A DNA stretch of 64,000 nucleotides from Rhabdonatronobacter sediminivivens (GTDB lineage: Bacteria; Pseudomonadota; Alphaproteobacteria; Rhodobacterales; Rhodobacteraceae): assembly GCF_013415485.1 (NCBI RefSeq), contig NZ_JACBXS010000016.1:1-64000 (forward strand), written 5' to 3'. Positions within the stretch are counted from its first letter, which is position 1. Each line of letters begins with the position of its first letter. The position numbers were made by a program, and so were the translations under genes. Below, piece by piece: positions 28,631 to 39,182 of this stretch. The notes under the pieces were generated by a model, which was given only the letters and a program-made list of their open reading frames with translations, was not told where the DNA came from and did no database searches.

Positions 28631-29337
28631 AGCGCCGCCCTTTGCGCGGCCACCAGCTCCGCACAGCCGGCCTCGGCCAGATCCATGAGCTGGCCCATTT
28701 CCCCGCGCGAGAAGGTGGCCCCTTCGGCGGACATCTGCACCTCGACCAGACGGCCTGAGCCCAGCATGATGAAATTGCCGTCCACCCCGGCCACGCTGTC
28801 TTCGGCATAGTCCAGATCCACCACCGGCTGGCCCGCATAGATGCCGCAGCTGATCGCGGCCACATGATCCACCACCGGGTCAGACACCACATCGCCCGCC
28901 TTCAGCAGCTTGTTCACCGCCAGCCGCAGCGCCACCCAGCCGCCGGTGATGGCCGCGCAGCGGGTGCCGCCATCGGCCTGGATCACATCGCAATCCACGG
29001 TGATCTGCCGTTCGCCCAGGGCCGAGCGGTCAATGCCCGCGCGCAGGGACCGCCCGATCAGGCGCTGGATTTCCACCGTGCGCCCGGTCTGTTTGCCGCT
29101 GGCAGCCTCGCGCCGGTTGCGGGTGTTGGTGGCGCGCGGCAACATGCCGTATTCCGCCGTCACCCAGCCCAGCCCGGTGTTGCGCAGGAAGGGCGGCGTG
29201 CGCTCCTCGATCGAGGCGGTGCAGATCACCTGCGTGTCGCCCATGCGGATCAGACATGACCCTTCGGCATGTTTCACCACGCCCGGTTCGATTGAAATCG
29301 CGCGCAAATCGCTTAAGTTCCGGCCAGAGGGGCGCAT
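28627..29337 (-). CDS. rph: Ribonuclease PH
   Basis: A 236-residue phosphorolytic 3'-5' exoribonuclease that trims tRNA precursors. It begins [20 protein letters not shown] and contains [28 protein letters not shown] and [18 protein letters not shown], all conserved RNase PH blocks. Length matches the family (about 238). First gene of the rph-rdgB-hemW operon, divergent from hrcA across 133 bases. This arrangement is standard in Rhodobacterales. Confidence 0.96.
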   Translation of the reverse strand: MRPSGRNLSDLRAISIEPGVVKHAEGSCLIRMGDTQVICTASIEERTPPFLRNTGLGWVTAEYGMLPRATNTRNRREAASGKQTGRTVEIQRLIGRSLRAGIDRSALGERQITVDCDVIQADGGTRCAAITGGWVALRLAVNKLLKAGDVVSDPVVDHVAAISCGIYAGQPVVDLDYAEDSVAGVDGNFIMLGSGRLVEVQMSAEGATFSRGEMGQLMDLAEAGCAELVAAQRAAL

Positions 29338-29397
29338 CAGGGGTCCTTTCTTGCAAGCTGCGGCCAGATACAGGCCGGGTGCGCGCCGATGCAACCC

Positions 29398-29425
29398 TTT
29401 ACCGGCCCGTTCGTCCCGTCATAAT
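29398..29425 (+). promoter_or_regulatory. Possible promoter of hrcA-grpE
   Basis: TTTACC (29398-29403) and CATAAT (29420-29425) are separated by 16 bases, 45 bases before the hrcA ATG. No CIRCE element (TTAGCACTC and its complement) is visible in the 133-base hrcA-rph gap. Confidence 0.4.
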
Positions 29426-29470
29426 GACAAGGACCCAGGCCCGGGCCTGACAGGAGACCGCTGGAACACA

Positions 29471-30550
29471 ATGACCATCCAGACCGAAGGCACCAGGGTG
29501 CTGGAACAGCTCAATGACCGCTCGCGCGAGGTGTTTCGCCGCGTCGTCGAAGGGTATCTGGACAGCGGCAGTCCCATCGGCTCGCGCTCCCTGACCCGCG
29601 ATATGAGCGAGCGTGTTTCCGCCGCGACCATCCGCAACGTAATGCAGGACCTGGAATACCTGGGCCTGCTGGACAGCCCCCATATCTCCGCCGGGCGGGT
29701 GCCCACCAATCTGGGCCTGCGCTTGTTCGTGGACAGCCTGCTGGAGATCGCCCCCGTCGATGACCGCGACCGCGCCGCGCTGGAGGCCACCTTCGGCAGC
29801 AATGAACGCGATGTGGGCACGCTGCTGGACCGGGTGGGCACGGCGCTGTCGGGGATCACGCAGGGCGCCTCGCTGGTGCTGTCGCCCAAGCATGAGGCGC
29901 CGATCCGCCATATCGAATTCGTCAGCCTGGCCCCCGACCGCGCGCTGGTGGTGCTGGTGTTTTCCGACGGCCATGTGGAGAACCGCGTCTTCACCCCGCC
30001 GCCCGGCCAGACCGCCAGTTCCATGCGCGAGGCCGCGAATTTCCTCAACGCCATGATCGAAGGGCTGACGCTGTCGGAGCTGCGCAGCCGTTTTCGCAGC
30101 GAAATCGCCACCCGCCGCGCCGAGATCGACGATCTGGCGCAGGCCCTGGTGGAAAGCGGATTCGCCGTCTGGGAGAATGAGGGTGAGCCGCAGGAGCGGC
30201 TGATCGTGCGCGGGCGCGCCAACCTGCTGGCCGAAAGCCCCCATGCCGAGGATCTTGAACGCATCCGCCGCCTGTTCGACGATCTGGAGCGCAAGCGCGA
30301 TATCGCCGAGTTTCTGGAACTGACCGAGACCGGCGACGGGGTGCGCATCTTCATCGGGGCCGAGAACAAACTTTTTTCGCTTTCGGGTTCCTCTCTGGTG
30401 GTTTCTCCATATATGAACGCGGATCGAAAGATTGTCGGCGCGGTTGGGGTTATCGGTCCCACCCGGCTGAACTATGGGCGGATCGTGCCCATCGTGGATT
30501 ACACGGCGCAGCTGGTGGGTCGCATGCTCACCGACCGCGCCCAGGACTGA
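29471..30550 (+). CDS. hrcA: Heat-inducible transcription repressor HrcA
   Basis: A 359-residue repressor that binds CIRCE operators upstream of chaperone genes and is tuned by GroEL. The N-terminal winged helix holds LNDRSREVFRRVVEGYLDSG and SAATIRNVMQDLEYLGLL; the C-terminal effector part ends with VGVIGPTRLNYGRIVPIVDY, a strong family signature. The ATG at 29471 is chosen because the upstream frame is a shadow of rph. It is followed by grpE 14 bases downstream. No CIRCE sites lie in this window, so targets (groESL) are elsewhere. Confidence 0.96.
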   Translation: MTIQTEGTRVLEQLNDRSREVFRRVVEGYLDSGSPIGSRSLTRDMSERVSAATIRNVMQDLEYLGLLDSPHISAGRVPTNLGLRLFVDSLLEIAPVDDRDRAALEATFGSNERDVGTLLDRVGTALSGITQGASLVLSPKHEAPIRHIEFVSLAPDRALVVLVFSDGHVENRVFTPPPGQTASSMREAANFLNAMIEGLTLSELRSRFRSEIATRRAEIDDLAQALVESGFAVWENEGEPQERLIVRGRANLLAESPHAEDLERIRRLFDDLERKRDIAEFLELTETGDGVRIFIGAENKLFSLSGSSLVVSPYMNADRKIVGAVGVIGPTRLNYGRIVPIVDYTAQLVGRMLTDRAQD

Positions 30551-30564
30551 GGTGAAGGAAAACC

Positions 30565-31137
30565 ATGGCAAACCAGCAGGCAAAGCCGCAGGAAGATCCC
30601 GCATATGACCCGGCCGAAGCCCAGGGCACCGAACCCCGGGACGACACCCCGCCGGAGGGGGCCGAGCCGGACCCCGTTGCTGCCCTGGAGGCTGAGCGCG
30701 ATGCCATGCGCGACCGTCTGATGCGCGCGCTGGCGGATGCTGAAAACACCCGCAAGCGCGCCGAAAAGGACCGCCGCGACGCCGCGCTTTACGGCGGTTC
30801 CAAGCTGACCCGCGACATGCTTCCGGTCTATGACAACCTGGCCCGCGCGCTGAATTCCGCCTCGGACGAGGCGCGCACGGCCGCGCCCGGCCTGGTGCAG
30901 GGGATCGAACTGACCCTGCGCGAGCTGACCAACATTCTGGAAAAGCACGGTGTAACCCGCATCTGCCCCGAACCCGGCGATGCCTTTGACCCGCATCACC
31001 ATCAGGCCATGTTCGAAGCCCCGGTGCCGGATTACAAGGCCGGGCAGATCATCCAGGTCATGGCCGAAGGCTTCAAGCTGCATGACCAGCTCTTGCGCCC
31101 CGCGCAGGTTGGCGTCAGCTCCACCCCTGCGGGCTGA
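30565..31137 (+). CDS. grpE: Nucleotide exchange factor GrpE
   Basis: A 190-residue co-chaperone that releases ADP from DnaK. An acidic, disordered N-terminal region (1 to about 45) precedes a long coiled coil (EAERDAMRDRLMRALADAENTR...) and a C-terminal beta-domain with FDPHHHQAMFEAP and the end block GFKLHDQLLRPAQVGVS. Start is supported by GGTGAAGGAAAACC just upstream. It is the second gene of hrcA-grpE. dnaK and dnaJ are not in the window. Confidence 0.95.
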   Translation: MANQQAKPQEDPAYDPAEAQGTEPRDDTPPEGAEPDPVAALEAERDAMRDRLMRALADAENTRKRAEKDRRDAALYGGSKLTRDMLPVYDNLARALNSASDEARTAAPGLVQGIELTLRELTNILEKHGVTRICPEPGDAFDPHHHQAMFEAPVPDYKAGQIIQVMAEGFKLHDQLLRPAQVGVSSTPAG

Positions 31138-31483
31138 TCCCCGCCACCTGACACAGGTCATCCATTGACGGGCTGGCGCCCGGAGCGCGCATTCTGGCGC
31201 GGAGCGCAGGCGCCATCCCGCCGCCTCGCGCCATGCCGAAGGCATGACTTTGGCATGACGCCGCGCCCGGGCCGGTGATCGGGCCGCGACCCGTGCGCAG
31301 CCCTGAGCCGCTGCGGATTTGCTTGCCGTCAGGTGCATTGGCTCTCTGATCGCCTGTCGCAACACTGCAGTCATGCGCCACGCGGTTTCGCGCGAAAGGC
31401 GCCAACGGCGGGAGTGCTGCGTAGTGCTGCCGCGCGCGGTCGAAACGGCCCGGGCGCGGGGTGCATTCCCAAGGTGGCGAAGC
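31138..31483. other. Gap after grpE with no supported gene
   Basis: About 345 bases. A small hairpin (CATGCCGAAGGCATG near 31231-31245) could act in grpE transcript ending, but there is no U-tract. Short frames on both strands have no family resemblance or ribosome-binding site. Confidence 0.4.
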
Positions 31484-31624
31484 CTAGAGCATCGCCCAGT
31501 CACGGAACCGGAAGGTGGTGGTCCGGGCGTTGCGCGGATGGCCGGGGCGCGGGTCGGCGCTCAGGCCGGAACCTGCGGGGCGGCGCGCCGATGTGCGCGG
31601 GGGCTGGGCGGGGGGGTTGGGCAT
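31484..31624 (-). CDS. Possible 46-residue protein downstream of holC
   Basis: A short frame reading MPNPPAQPPRTSARRPAG, then a Gly/Pro/Arg-rich middle and ending TTTFRFRDWAML. Its ATG is preceded by CGGAGAGG at six bases, a strong ribosome-binding site for this genome. It follows holC on the same strand after 105 bases. I recognise no family. The Pro/Arg-rich composition is also what GC-rich non-coding DNA gives, so only the ribosome-binding site and the non-repetitive C-terminal segment support it. Confidence 0.35.
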   Translation of the reverse strand: MPNPPAQPPRTSARRPAGSGLSADPRPGHPRNARTTTFRFRDWAML

Positions 31625-31728
31625 TGGACCTCTCCGGGATGATGACTACTGTCCATCAGACCAGACAAACCGGGCGCGGGCGGGGCGGTTCAATGCCGAT
31701 CAGGGGGCGATTGCGTGCCGGGGCGGTG

Positions 31729-32187
31729 TCAGGCCTCGGCCTTTTTCTGCCAGCGGCCCGAGTCTTCGGACCAGTATTGCGCCTTGACCCCGGCGCCGGT
31801 GAGAGCGCGCCACTGGGCGCGGGCGGCCTCGACCGCCGTTGCATCATTGCCGTCGAACACGATCGCCGCGCGCTCCATCTGGCGGACCTCGCCCGGGGTG
31901 ATCCGGGCGCCGTCGATGGCCATGAGGTACTGCACCCCATCGGGCAAATCCGCCCCGGTGGTCAGCAGCACCGGCTGGTCGGCGTCATGCGGCCCGCCGG
32001 CCCGGCCATGGGGCAGGAAGCTGTCCTCGGGGCGCAGCCAGAGCTGTTCGTCCAGCCAGTCCATCCGCCCCGCATCGGTGCCCCGGACCAGCACGCGCCA
32101 GCCCGCTTGCAGGGTCTTGCCCAGCAGCATGGGCACCGTGTCCTCCAGCGAGGATCGCGTGAGGTGGTAGAACATGGCGTGGCCCAT
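31729..32187 (-). CDS. holC: DNA polymerase III chi subunit (HolC)
   Basis: A 152-residue clamp-loader accessory subunit that contacts single-strand-binding protein during replication. It opens MGHAMFYHLTRSSLEDTVPM and contains LLGKTLQAGWRVLVRG, DEQLWLRPEDSFLPHG and VFDGND, the chi-subunit pattern. I use the ATG at 32187, which matches the family's start; an ATG at 32175 would remove four residues. In related genomes it often follows pepA; here it follows ureG (69 bases) on the same strand. Confidence 0.9.
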   Translation of the reverse strand: MGHAMFYHLTRSSLEDTVPMLLGKTLQAGWRVLVRGTDAGRMDWLDEQLWLRPEDSFLPHGRAGGPHDADQPVLLTTGADLPDGVQYLMAIDGARITPGEVRQMERAAIVFDGNDATAVEAARAQWRALTGAGVKAQYWSEDSGRWQKKAEA

Positions 32188-32255
32188 GAGGTGGTATCCC
32201 GGGTTGCGGCGCGTGCGCACAGTTTCCACAGGGCCGCGCGGGGCGCAAGCCCGCG

Positions 32256-32888
32256 CTATTCGGCCACAAGCGGGCGCAGGGCCAGACCGCCTTCGCGCGC
32301 CAGGATGTCGATGATCGCGCCAACCCCTGTGCCGTCCCGCAGGCTGGCCAGCACATAGGGCCGAGGGCCGCGGGCGGCGCGGGTGTCGGCCTCCAGCAGC
32401 GCCAGATCAACGCCCACATGGGGGGCAAGGTCGGTCTTGTTGACCACCAGCAGGTCCGATTTCACCAGCCCCGGCCCCTTCTTGCGCGGGATATCCTGCC
32501 CGGCGGCGGTATCGATGACATAGATCGTCAGATCCGCCAGTTCGGGCGAGAAGGTGGCGGCCAGATTGTCGCCCCCCGATTCGATCAGGATCAGCTCCAG
32601 ATCCGGGATGGCGGCGGTCAGATCGGCCACGGCGGCCAGGTTGATGCTGGCGTCTTCACGGATGGCGGTATGGGGGCAGCCGCCGGTTTCCACGCCGCGA
32701 ATGCGCGCCTGCGGCAGGACCTGGGCGCGCATCAGGGCCTCGGCATCCTCACGCGTGTAGATGTCATTGGTGATGACGGCCATGGACAGGCGCGGCGCCA
32801 GGGCGCGGGCCAGATGTTCGGTCAGGGTGGTCTTGCCCGCGCCGACCGGGCCGCCGATGCCGACGCGCAGGGGTCCGTTGATGCTCAT
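32256..32888 (-). CDS. ureG: Urease accessory GTPase UreG
   Basis: A 210-residue SIMIBI GTPase that drives nickel delivery to urease. P-loop [13 protein letters not shown] (residues about 10-22), metal-site Cys/His [17 protein letters not shown], the [11 protein letters not shown] block and guanine-specificity motif NKTD are present. The ATG at 32888 overlaps the ureF stop by four bases. The long frame that runs further upstream is a shadow of ureF. Last gene of the urease operon. Confidence 0.97.
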   Translation of the reverse strand: MSINGPLRVGIGGPVGAGKTTLTEHLARALAPRLSMAVITNDIYTREDAEALMRAQVLPQARIRGVETGGCPHTAIREDASINLAAVADLTAAIPDLELILIESGGDNLAATFSPELADLTIYVIDTAAGQDIPRKKGPGLVKSDLLVVNKTDLAPHVGVDLALLEADTRAARGPRPYVLASLRDGTGVGAIIDILAREGGLALRPLVAE

Positions 32889-33520
32889 GTGCGAAACAGC
32901 CTCACTTCCTTGGTTTCGTGGTCCATGGCGGCCATGTCGGCGCCAAGACAGGCGGTGCCCAGATCCTCCATCCCGGCGCGGGCGGCGCGGGCGGCCAGCG
33001 CGGTGATCGGTGGCAGCAGGCGGGCCAGCACCGCGTGCCCCTCGCCCTGGCCCAGGGGGACATGGCGGATGGCGATGGTGACCAGATTGGTGGCAAAGCC
33101 CTGCAGGTAAAGGGCGATGACCTGCGCGGGGTCCGGGTTCAGGGGGCGCGCAGCCTCGGCCACGGCGATGGGCAGGGCGCGCGGGGGCAGGGGGCGGGCG
33201 GTGATCCGCGCCACGGTGCGGGCGAATGCGGCGCCCTGTTCGGTGCTTTCCTGCAACCGTTCGGCCGAAGGTTGCAGCGCCTGCGCCATGGCGTCCAGCG
33301 TGTCCAGATCGGCGCCGGGTTCCAGCGCCAGGGCCAGCAGCACGCCATCCTGCCAGCCCGCGCCATGGTGCAGCACGTCCGAAAGCCAATGCTCCAGGCT
33401 GGCGGCATCGCTGACCGCGCCCTGGGCGATCACCTGCTCCAGCCCGTGGCTATAGGCGAAGGCCCCGGTGGGAAAGGCCGGGGACAGCCAATGCGTCAGC
33501 TGCAGGGTGGCGCTGTCCAT
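32885..33520 (-). CDS. ureF: Urease accessory protein UreF
   Basis: A 211-residue all-helical protein that joins UreD and UreG in the activation complex, gating GTPase activity. The opening [21 protein letters not shown] is the family signature. The late conserved segment [14 protein letters not shown] is also visible. It begins three bases after ureE ends and overlaps ureG, consistent with one polycistronic unit. Confidence 0.95.
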   Translation of the reverse strand: MDSATLQLTHWLSPAFPTGAFAYSHGLEQVIAQGAVSDAASLEHWLSDVLHHGAGWQDGVLLALALEPGADLDTLDAMAQALQPSAERLQESTEQGAAFARTVARITARPLPPRALPIAVAEAARPLNPDPAQVIALYLQGFATNLVTIAIRHVPLGQGEGHAVLARLLPPITALAARAARAGMEDLGTACLGADMAAMDHETKEVRLFRT

Positions 33521-33523
33521 GGC

Positions 33524-34021
33524 TCAGGCGGTGTGGTGGTGATGCGTGTGGTCATTCCCGTGGTCGTGTGAATGCCCATGGTCATGGCCCATGGTGCGGC
33601 CATGGCCATAGGCGCCGCCTTCGGGCGTGAAGGGCAGTTGCGCGCGGGTGATGGTGGCGCCCAGGCCCTGCAACATGCGTTCCAGCACATGGTCCTGACG
33701 GATGATCAGGCGGTCGGCCGCGATCTGGCAGGGCGTGTGGCGGTTGCCGATATGCCAGGCCAGCCGCGGCAGGTCGCCGGTGATCACCAGCACCGATTCC
33801 TCGGCCGGTTCGATGCCGATGCAGCGCCCGTCGGCCAGTTCGAACCCCCAGAAGGCATCAAGGTTCGTGACCTCGGGGAGGTCCACCATGAAGCCGTCGC
33901 CCCCCGCCGTGACCAGCCGCTTGCGCCGCATCAGCCGGGCGTCATAATCCATCACCACCACGTCATGGCAGGTTGCGGGGGCATCACGCAGCAGGCGCGC
34001 GGCGGGGGGCAGGTCGGTCAT
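33524..34021 (-). CDS. ureE: Urease accessory nickel metallochaperone UreE
   Basis: A 165-residue nickel chaperone. The N-terminal peptide-binding domain (about 1 to 80) and the metal-binding domain (AWHIGNRHTPCQIAADRLII; His in GNRH is the conserved nickel ligand) are clear. The tail (from about residue 137) is His-rich, GHDHGHSHDHGNDHTHHHH, and would store several nickel ions. Its ATG overlaps the end of the preceding small gene by four bases. Not all alphaproteobacterial UreE proteins carry such a tail, so this points to strong nickel scavenging. Confidence 0.95.
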   Translation of the reverse strand: MTDLPPAARLLRDAPATCHDVVVMDYDARLMRRKRLVTAGGDGFMVDLPEVTNLDAFWGFELADGRCIGIEPAEESVLVITGDLPRLAWHIGNRHTPCQIAADRLIIRQDHVLERMLQGLGATITRAQLPFTPEGGAYGHGRTMGHDHGHSHDHGNDHTHHHHTA

Positions 34022-34251
34022 GTGGGGCCTTTCGGGATGAGGTCACGATAGACATGGGCGGGCAGGGTGGCGCGGCTCAGCCCCATGGAGCGCAGCGCGC
34101 CATCGGGCAGGGCGTCCAGTTGTGCCAGCGCGGCTTCGCGCGCGGGGCGGTCAATCCCGGGGTTGAACCCCTGACCCTGTGCGGCAAGAAACCAGTCCAG
34201 CGCGGCGGATTGCGCCGGGCTGAGCGGGGAGTTTGCTGGACGAAAGCGCAT
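34018..34251 (-). CDS. Small unknown protein inside the urease operon
   Basis: A 77-residue protein between ureC and ureE. I start at the ATG at 34251 (MRFRPANSPLS), with GGAG six bases upstream; in-frame ATGs at 34257, 34263 and 34275 would extend it by up to eight residues. The C-terminal half (ALAQLDALPDGALRSMGLSR) faintly resembles DUF1127-type proteins, which have a short basic helix of this pattern. It is not a known urease accessory protein. The four-base overlap with ureE means co-translation, suggesting a function tied to urease or nickel. Confidence 0.65.
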   Translation of the reverse strand: MRFRPANSPLSPAQSAALDWFLAAQGQGFNPGIDRPAREAALAQLDALPDGALRSMGLSRATLPAHVYRDLIPKGPT

Positions 34252-34397
34252 CGGCATCTCCATCAGGCAGGTCATCCCCTCCCTGATACCGATATAGCAT
34301 GAACGTCTCCTTGCCGCGCCCCGCGCGCCGATCACGATTTGCTGCGGTGCAGAAAGATCACGGGCGGCGGGTTCCCGCCCAATACGGATGCCCGCCA

Positions 34398-36115
<1,718 letters not shown>

Positions 36116-36116
<1 letters not shown>

Positions 36117-36421
36117 CAGAGCGCCCCCATCACATGCCCGTTGAACCCATAAACCGCGCGTGCGCCGCCATAGGGGACCAGCCGCACCTCGCGTTTCTGC
36201 CCGGGCTCGAACCGGACGGCGGTGCCTGCGGGGATGTCCAGCCGCTGCCCGCGCGCGGCGGTGCGGTCGAACTCCAGCCCCGGGTTGGCCTCGGCGAAGT
36301 GATAGTGGCTGCCCACCTGCACGGGCCGGTCGCCGGTATTGGCCACCATCAGGCTGGTGACGGGTTGGCTCGTGTTGACCTCGATCTCGGCCTCGGGGGT
36401 GATGATTTCGCCCGGGATCAT
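36116..36421 (-). CDS. ureB: Urease beta subunit
   Basis: A 101-residue structural subunit of the urease heterotrimer repeat. It begins [20 protein letters not shown] and holds [18 protein letters not shown] and GFNGHVMG, the conserved blocks. Length is standard. Its ends overlap ureA (four bases) and ureC (one base), so all three structural subunits are translated in a coupled way. Confidence 0.97.
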
Positions 36422-36735
36422 GCGCTTGCCCTTTCACGGATGGGGTGGTGGACGGTGACCAGCTTGGTGCCATCGGGGAATGTGGCCTCAACCTGCACCG
36501 AATGGATCATCGCGGGCACCCCGGCCATGCATTGATCGGCGGTGATGACATGGGCACCGGCCTCCATCAGATCAGCGACGGACCGGCCATCGCGGGCGCC
36601 TTCGACGACATAATCGGTGATCAGCGCAATGGCTTCGGGGTGGTTCAGCTTCACACCCCGGTCCAGCCGGTTGCGCGCCACCATGGCGGCCAGGGAAACC
36701 AGCAGCTTGTCCTTTTCACGCGGGTTCAGGTTCAT
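36418..36735 (-). CDS. ureA: Urease gamma subunit
   Basis: A 105-residue subunit, five residues longer than the common 100. It begins [20 protein letters not shown] and carries [20 protein letters not shown] and [20 protein letters not shown], family signatures. The ATG at 36735 is ten bases after the ureD stop, with AAAGGAC nearby as ribosome-binding site. Translationally coupled to ureB. Confidence 0.97.
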   Translation of the reverse strand: MNLNPREKDKLLVSLAAMVARNRLDRGVKLNHPEAIALITDYVVEGARDGRSVADLMEAGAHVITADQCMAGVPAMIHSVQVEATFPDGTKLVTVHHPIRERASA

Positions 36736-36745
36736 GCGCGTCCTT

Positions 36746-37558
36746 TCAGCATTGCCATACGCGGGGAAGGGGGCCGGGGCGCAGCACCGACAGCAGGCGC
36801 ACCATCTGCAGCCGCAGGGGCCAGGCATCGGCGGCCATCAGGCGTATCACCAGCCGCCCCGCGAAGGCCGAGGCCGCCCCCCGCACACCATCCACGTCCA
36901 GGGACGCGCGCACCGGACCCAGCGCATCCGCCGCCCCCGGCGCCGCCAGAATGACCGAGGCCACCGCCCGCACCCCGTCCAGCCCCGCCGCCCCCATGCG
37001 CAGGGCGGCATCGCACAGGCGCAGCACTTCCATATGCAGGGGCACCGCGCCCCGCCGCAGGATGCGCCAGTCGGTGAATGCCGTCCGGGCTACCCTCTCG
37101 CCCATGGCGGCGCGGCCCAGAACCACGGTTTCCGCCATCAGGCAGGTGGCGTCCGGGGCAAGGTCGATCTCGGTCCGGCGGCGGGCGGCCGCGTGGTCGA
37201 AGAGGATCGTCTCCTGCGGCAGCCAGTCCAGATGCGCGCCCGCGCCGACCTGCGCCCGCACGCCGATCTGCGCCAGCCCGCCGGGGCTGCGATAGATGCG
37301 CTCGGCGGTCTGGGTGGTGGCGGTGAGATGGCAGCCGGGGCCCAGGGTCAGCGCATAATCCAGCCGGTCACAGCCCGTCAGCCCGCCCGAAGTGTTGAGG
37401 AATACCACCTCTGGCGCGGGTCCCGGCAGCACGATCGCCTTGGCTGACCCGGACTGGTGCAGTTCTCGCAGACATATGCGCCGGTCCGACAGGGCAAACC
37501 CCGCATGGGCCGCGCCCTTGCTTCGCTGCAGCTGTTCGATCCCGGCCTGCGCGTTCAT
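36746..37558 (-). CDS. ureD: Urease accessory protein UreD
   Basis: A 270-residue scaffold that binds apo-urease and recruits UreF and UreG. Recognisable parts are [36 protein letters not shown] (a conserved UreD motif) and the [16 protein letters not shown] block. The ATG at 37558 has GGGAAGGGC directly upstream; the alternative at 37579 lacks a ribosome-binding site. It is the first gene of ureD-ureA-ureB-ureC-orf-ureE-ureF-ureG. No urea transporter (urtABCDE) precedes it, and no operator was recognised. Confidence 0.95.
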   Translation of the reverse strand: MNAQAGIEQLQRSKGAAHAGFALSDRRICLRELHQSGSAKAIVLPGPAPEVVFLNTSGGLTGCDRLDYALTLGPGCHLTATTQTAERIYRSPGGLAQIGVRAQVGAGAHLDWLPQETILFDHAAARRRTEIDLAPDATCLMAETVVLGRAAMGERVARTAFTDWRILRRGAVPLHMEVLRLCDAALRMGAAGLDGVRAVASVILAAPGAADALGPVRASLDVDGVRGAASAFAGRLVIRLMAADAWPLRLQMVRLLSVLRPGPLPRVWQC

Positions 37559-37726
37559 GCCCTTCCCCCGTTCGCCCATGACCAAGACACCAGGGCGGGC
37601 GAAGCTCAATCTTGCGCGGCGGGGATGGGGGCGGGACGTTCGCTCGACCGTCCTTCGATGCACGGAATTTGGGCGACAGGCTCAAAAATCAGGCGGTGCC
37701 GAAAGGGGCTGCGCGGCTGCGATATC

Positions 37727-37800
37727 CTGCCCCTGCCATCGGCAGGGGCAGCGCCCCCGGGGCGCGCGGGGTGGGTGGGTGGGCGCGGCCCGGGGGCGCT
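37727..37800. repeat. Bipartite hairpin/G-quadruplex repeat, copy 3
   Basis: Hairpin 1 is an 11-bp stem CTGCCCCTGCC (37727-37737), loop ATC, pairing with 37741-37751. Hairpin 2 is a 12-bp perfect stem AGCGCCCCCGGG (37750-37761) pairing with 37789-37800. The 27-base loop holds GGGGTGGGTGGGTGGG between GCGC motifs and differs from copy 1 at one base only. The copy lies 30 bases past the amidohydrolase stop and 169 bases upstream of ureD. Confidence 0.87.
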
Positions 37801-37830
37801 TCTGCGGCGCTTGCCAGGCCCGGTGACGTT

Positions 37831-39030
37831 TCAGCCCAGGGCGCTGGCCAGTGCCAGAAGCCCCGTGCGCAGGTCCGCGCGGGCCGTGTCTTCGGCCGGG
37901 TTATGGCTGATCCCGCCGATGGAGGGCACGAACAGCATCGCCGAGGGCACCACCGCTGAGACATTGCACGCATCATGCAGCGCGCCCGATGGCAGGCGCT
38001 GCCAGCGCCCCGGCGCCACAGCCTCGGCCCCTGCCGCCAGCCGGTCCACCAGGGCCTCATCCATACGCACCGGGTCCAGCTTCAGCCCCTCCTCGGTGGC
38101 CAGTTGCAGCCCCCGCTGCGCGGCCACCCGCTGCGCCAGTTCCAGCGCCGCATCGCGCATGGCATCCAGTCGCGCGGCCTCGGCATCGCGCATCTGCACC
38201 GATACCGTCGCCGCCCCGGGCACGATCGAGGGCGCATTGGGGTCCACCGTGATGCGCCCCAGGGTCCAGACGGTGCGCTCGGTCACCAGTGGCGCAAAGA
38301 CGCCGTTAAGCTCGTGAATATACTGCCCCAGCGCCTGCACCGCATCGCGCCGCAGTGCCATGGGCGTGGTGCCTGCGTGATTTGCCTGTCCGGTGAAGGT
38401 GAAGCTCCAGCGCCGGACGCCGACAATCGCCTCAACCACGCCAAGGGCCAGCCCGGCGGCCTCCAGCCCGGGGCCCTGTTCGATATGCGGCTCCACATAG
38501 GCCGAAAAGCGTGCGGGCGGCATGTCTCCCATCGGGCCGATCTGCGCGGCCGCCTGGCGGGCATCGCCAAAGCGGACACCTTCGGCATCGACTGTCTCAT
38601 CCGCCTCGGCCAGGGTCATCCGGCCCGCCCAGACCGCGCTGCCGCCCAGACCTCCAAAGCGGCCTTCCTCATCCTGAAAGGACACCACGGCAATCCGCGA
38701 GCCCCCGGTTTCCAGCGCCGCGCGGGCCAGCTCCAGCCCGCAAACCACGCCATAGATCCCGTCCAGCCACCCGCCCAGCGGCTGCGTATCGCTGTGCGAT
38801 CCCACCAGCAGGCAGGGCGCATCCCCGGGCGGCAGGCCGAACAGGTTCCCGCAGGCGTCCACCGTGACCTCCAGCCCGGCGGCGGCCATGCGCTCGGCCA
38901 GCCAGCGCCGCGCGGTGATATCCTCGGCGCTGAAGGCAATGCGCGCAACGCCGGTCCCGACGGCGCCGATGGTGCGCAGGTGGTCCAGTTCGGCCAGAAG
39001 ACGGTCGGGGTTCACGGGGATGGGGGGCAT
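37831..39030 (-). CDS. N-carbamoyl-amino-acid / ureido hydrolase (M20 family, HyuC/AmaB type)
   Basis: A 399-residue metal-dependent amidohydrolase of the M20 group that includes allantoate amidohydrolase, N-carbamoyl-L-amino acid hydrolase and beta-ureidopropionase. Metal-binding motifs GSHSDTQPLGGWLDG, SFQDEEGRFGGLGGSA and EPHIEQGP, and FTGQANHAGTTPMALRRDA in the lid domain, are intact. Start at 39030 has GAGGA at eight bases. It is divergent from an aldehyde dehydrogenase operon and stands just upstream of urease. Both release ammonia from ureido compounds. The exact substrate cannot be fixed from sequence. Confidence 0.87.
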   Translation of the reverse strand: MPPIPVNPDRLLAELDHLRTIGAVGTGVARIAFSAEDITARRWLAERMAAAGLEVTVDACGNLFGLPPGDAPCLLVGSHSDTQPLGGWLDGIYGVVCGLELARAALETGGSRIAVVSFQDEEGRFGGLGGSAVWAGRMTLAEADETVDAEGVRFGDARQAAAQIGPMGDMPPARFSAYVEPHIEQGPGLEAAGLALGVVEAIVGVRRWSFTFTGQANHAGTTPMALRRDAVQALGQYIHELNGVFAPLVTERTVWTLGRITVDPNAPSIVPGAATVSVQMRDAEAARLDAMRDAALELAQRVAAQRGLQLATEEGLKLDPVRMDEALVDRLAAGAEAVAPGRWQRLPSGALHDACNVSAVVPSAMLFVPSIGGISHNPAEDTARADLRTGLLALASALG

Positions 39031-39182
39031 GGGGGATCCTCTGGTCGGGGCAACAGGCTGCGCAGACTGCGATCGGCTGACGGAAAAGTAAAGCGCAGCG
39101 CCGCGGCGCAAGAAGGCGCTTGGAATCGCGGCGGGAAACTGCATCACTGCGCACAGATGACCTTGATGACCGGAGACCCGCC

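Noticed and set aside
29338-29470. A CIRCE operator expected near hrcA
   Set aside because: Neither TTAGCACTC nor GAGTGCTAA is present in the divergent hrcA-rph gap.
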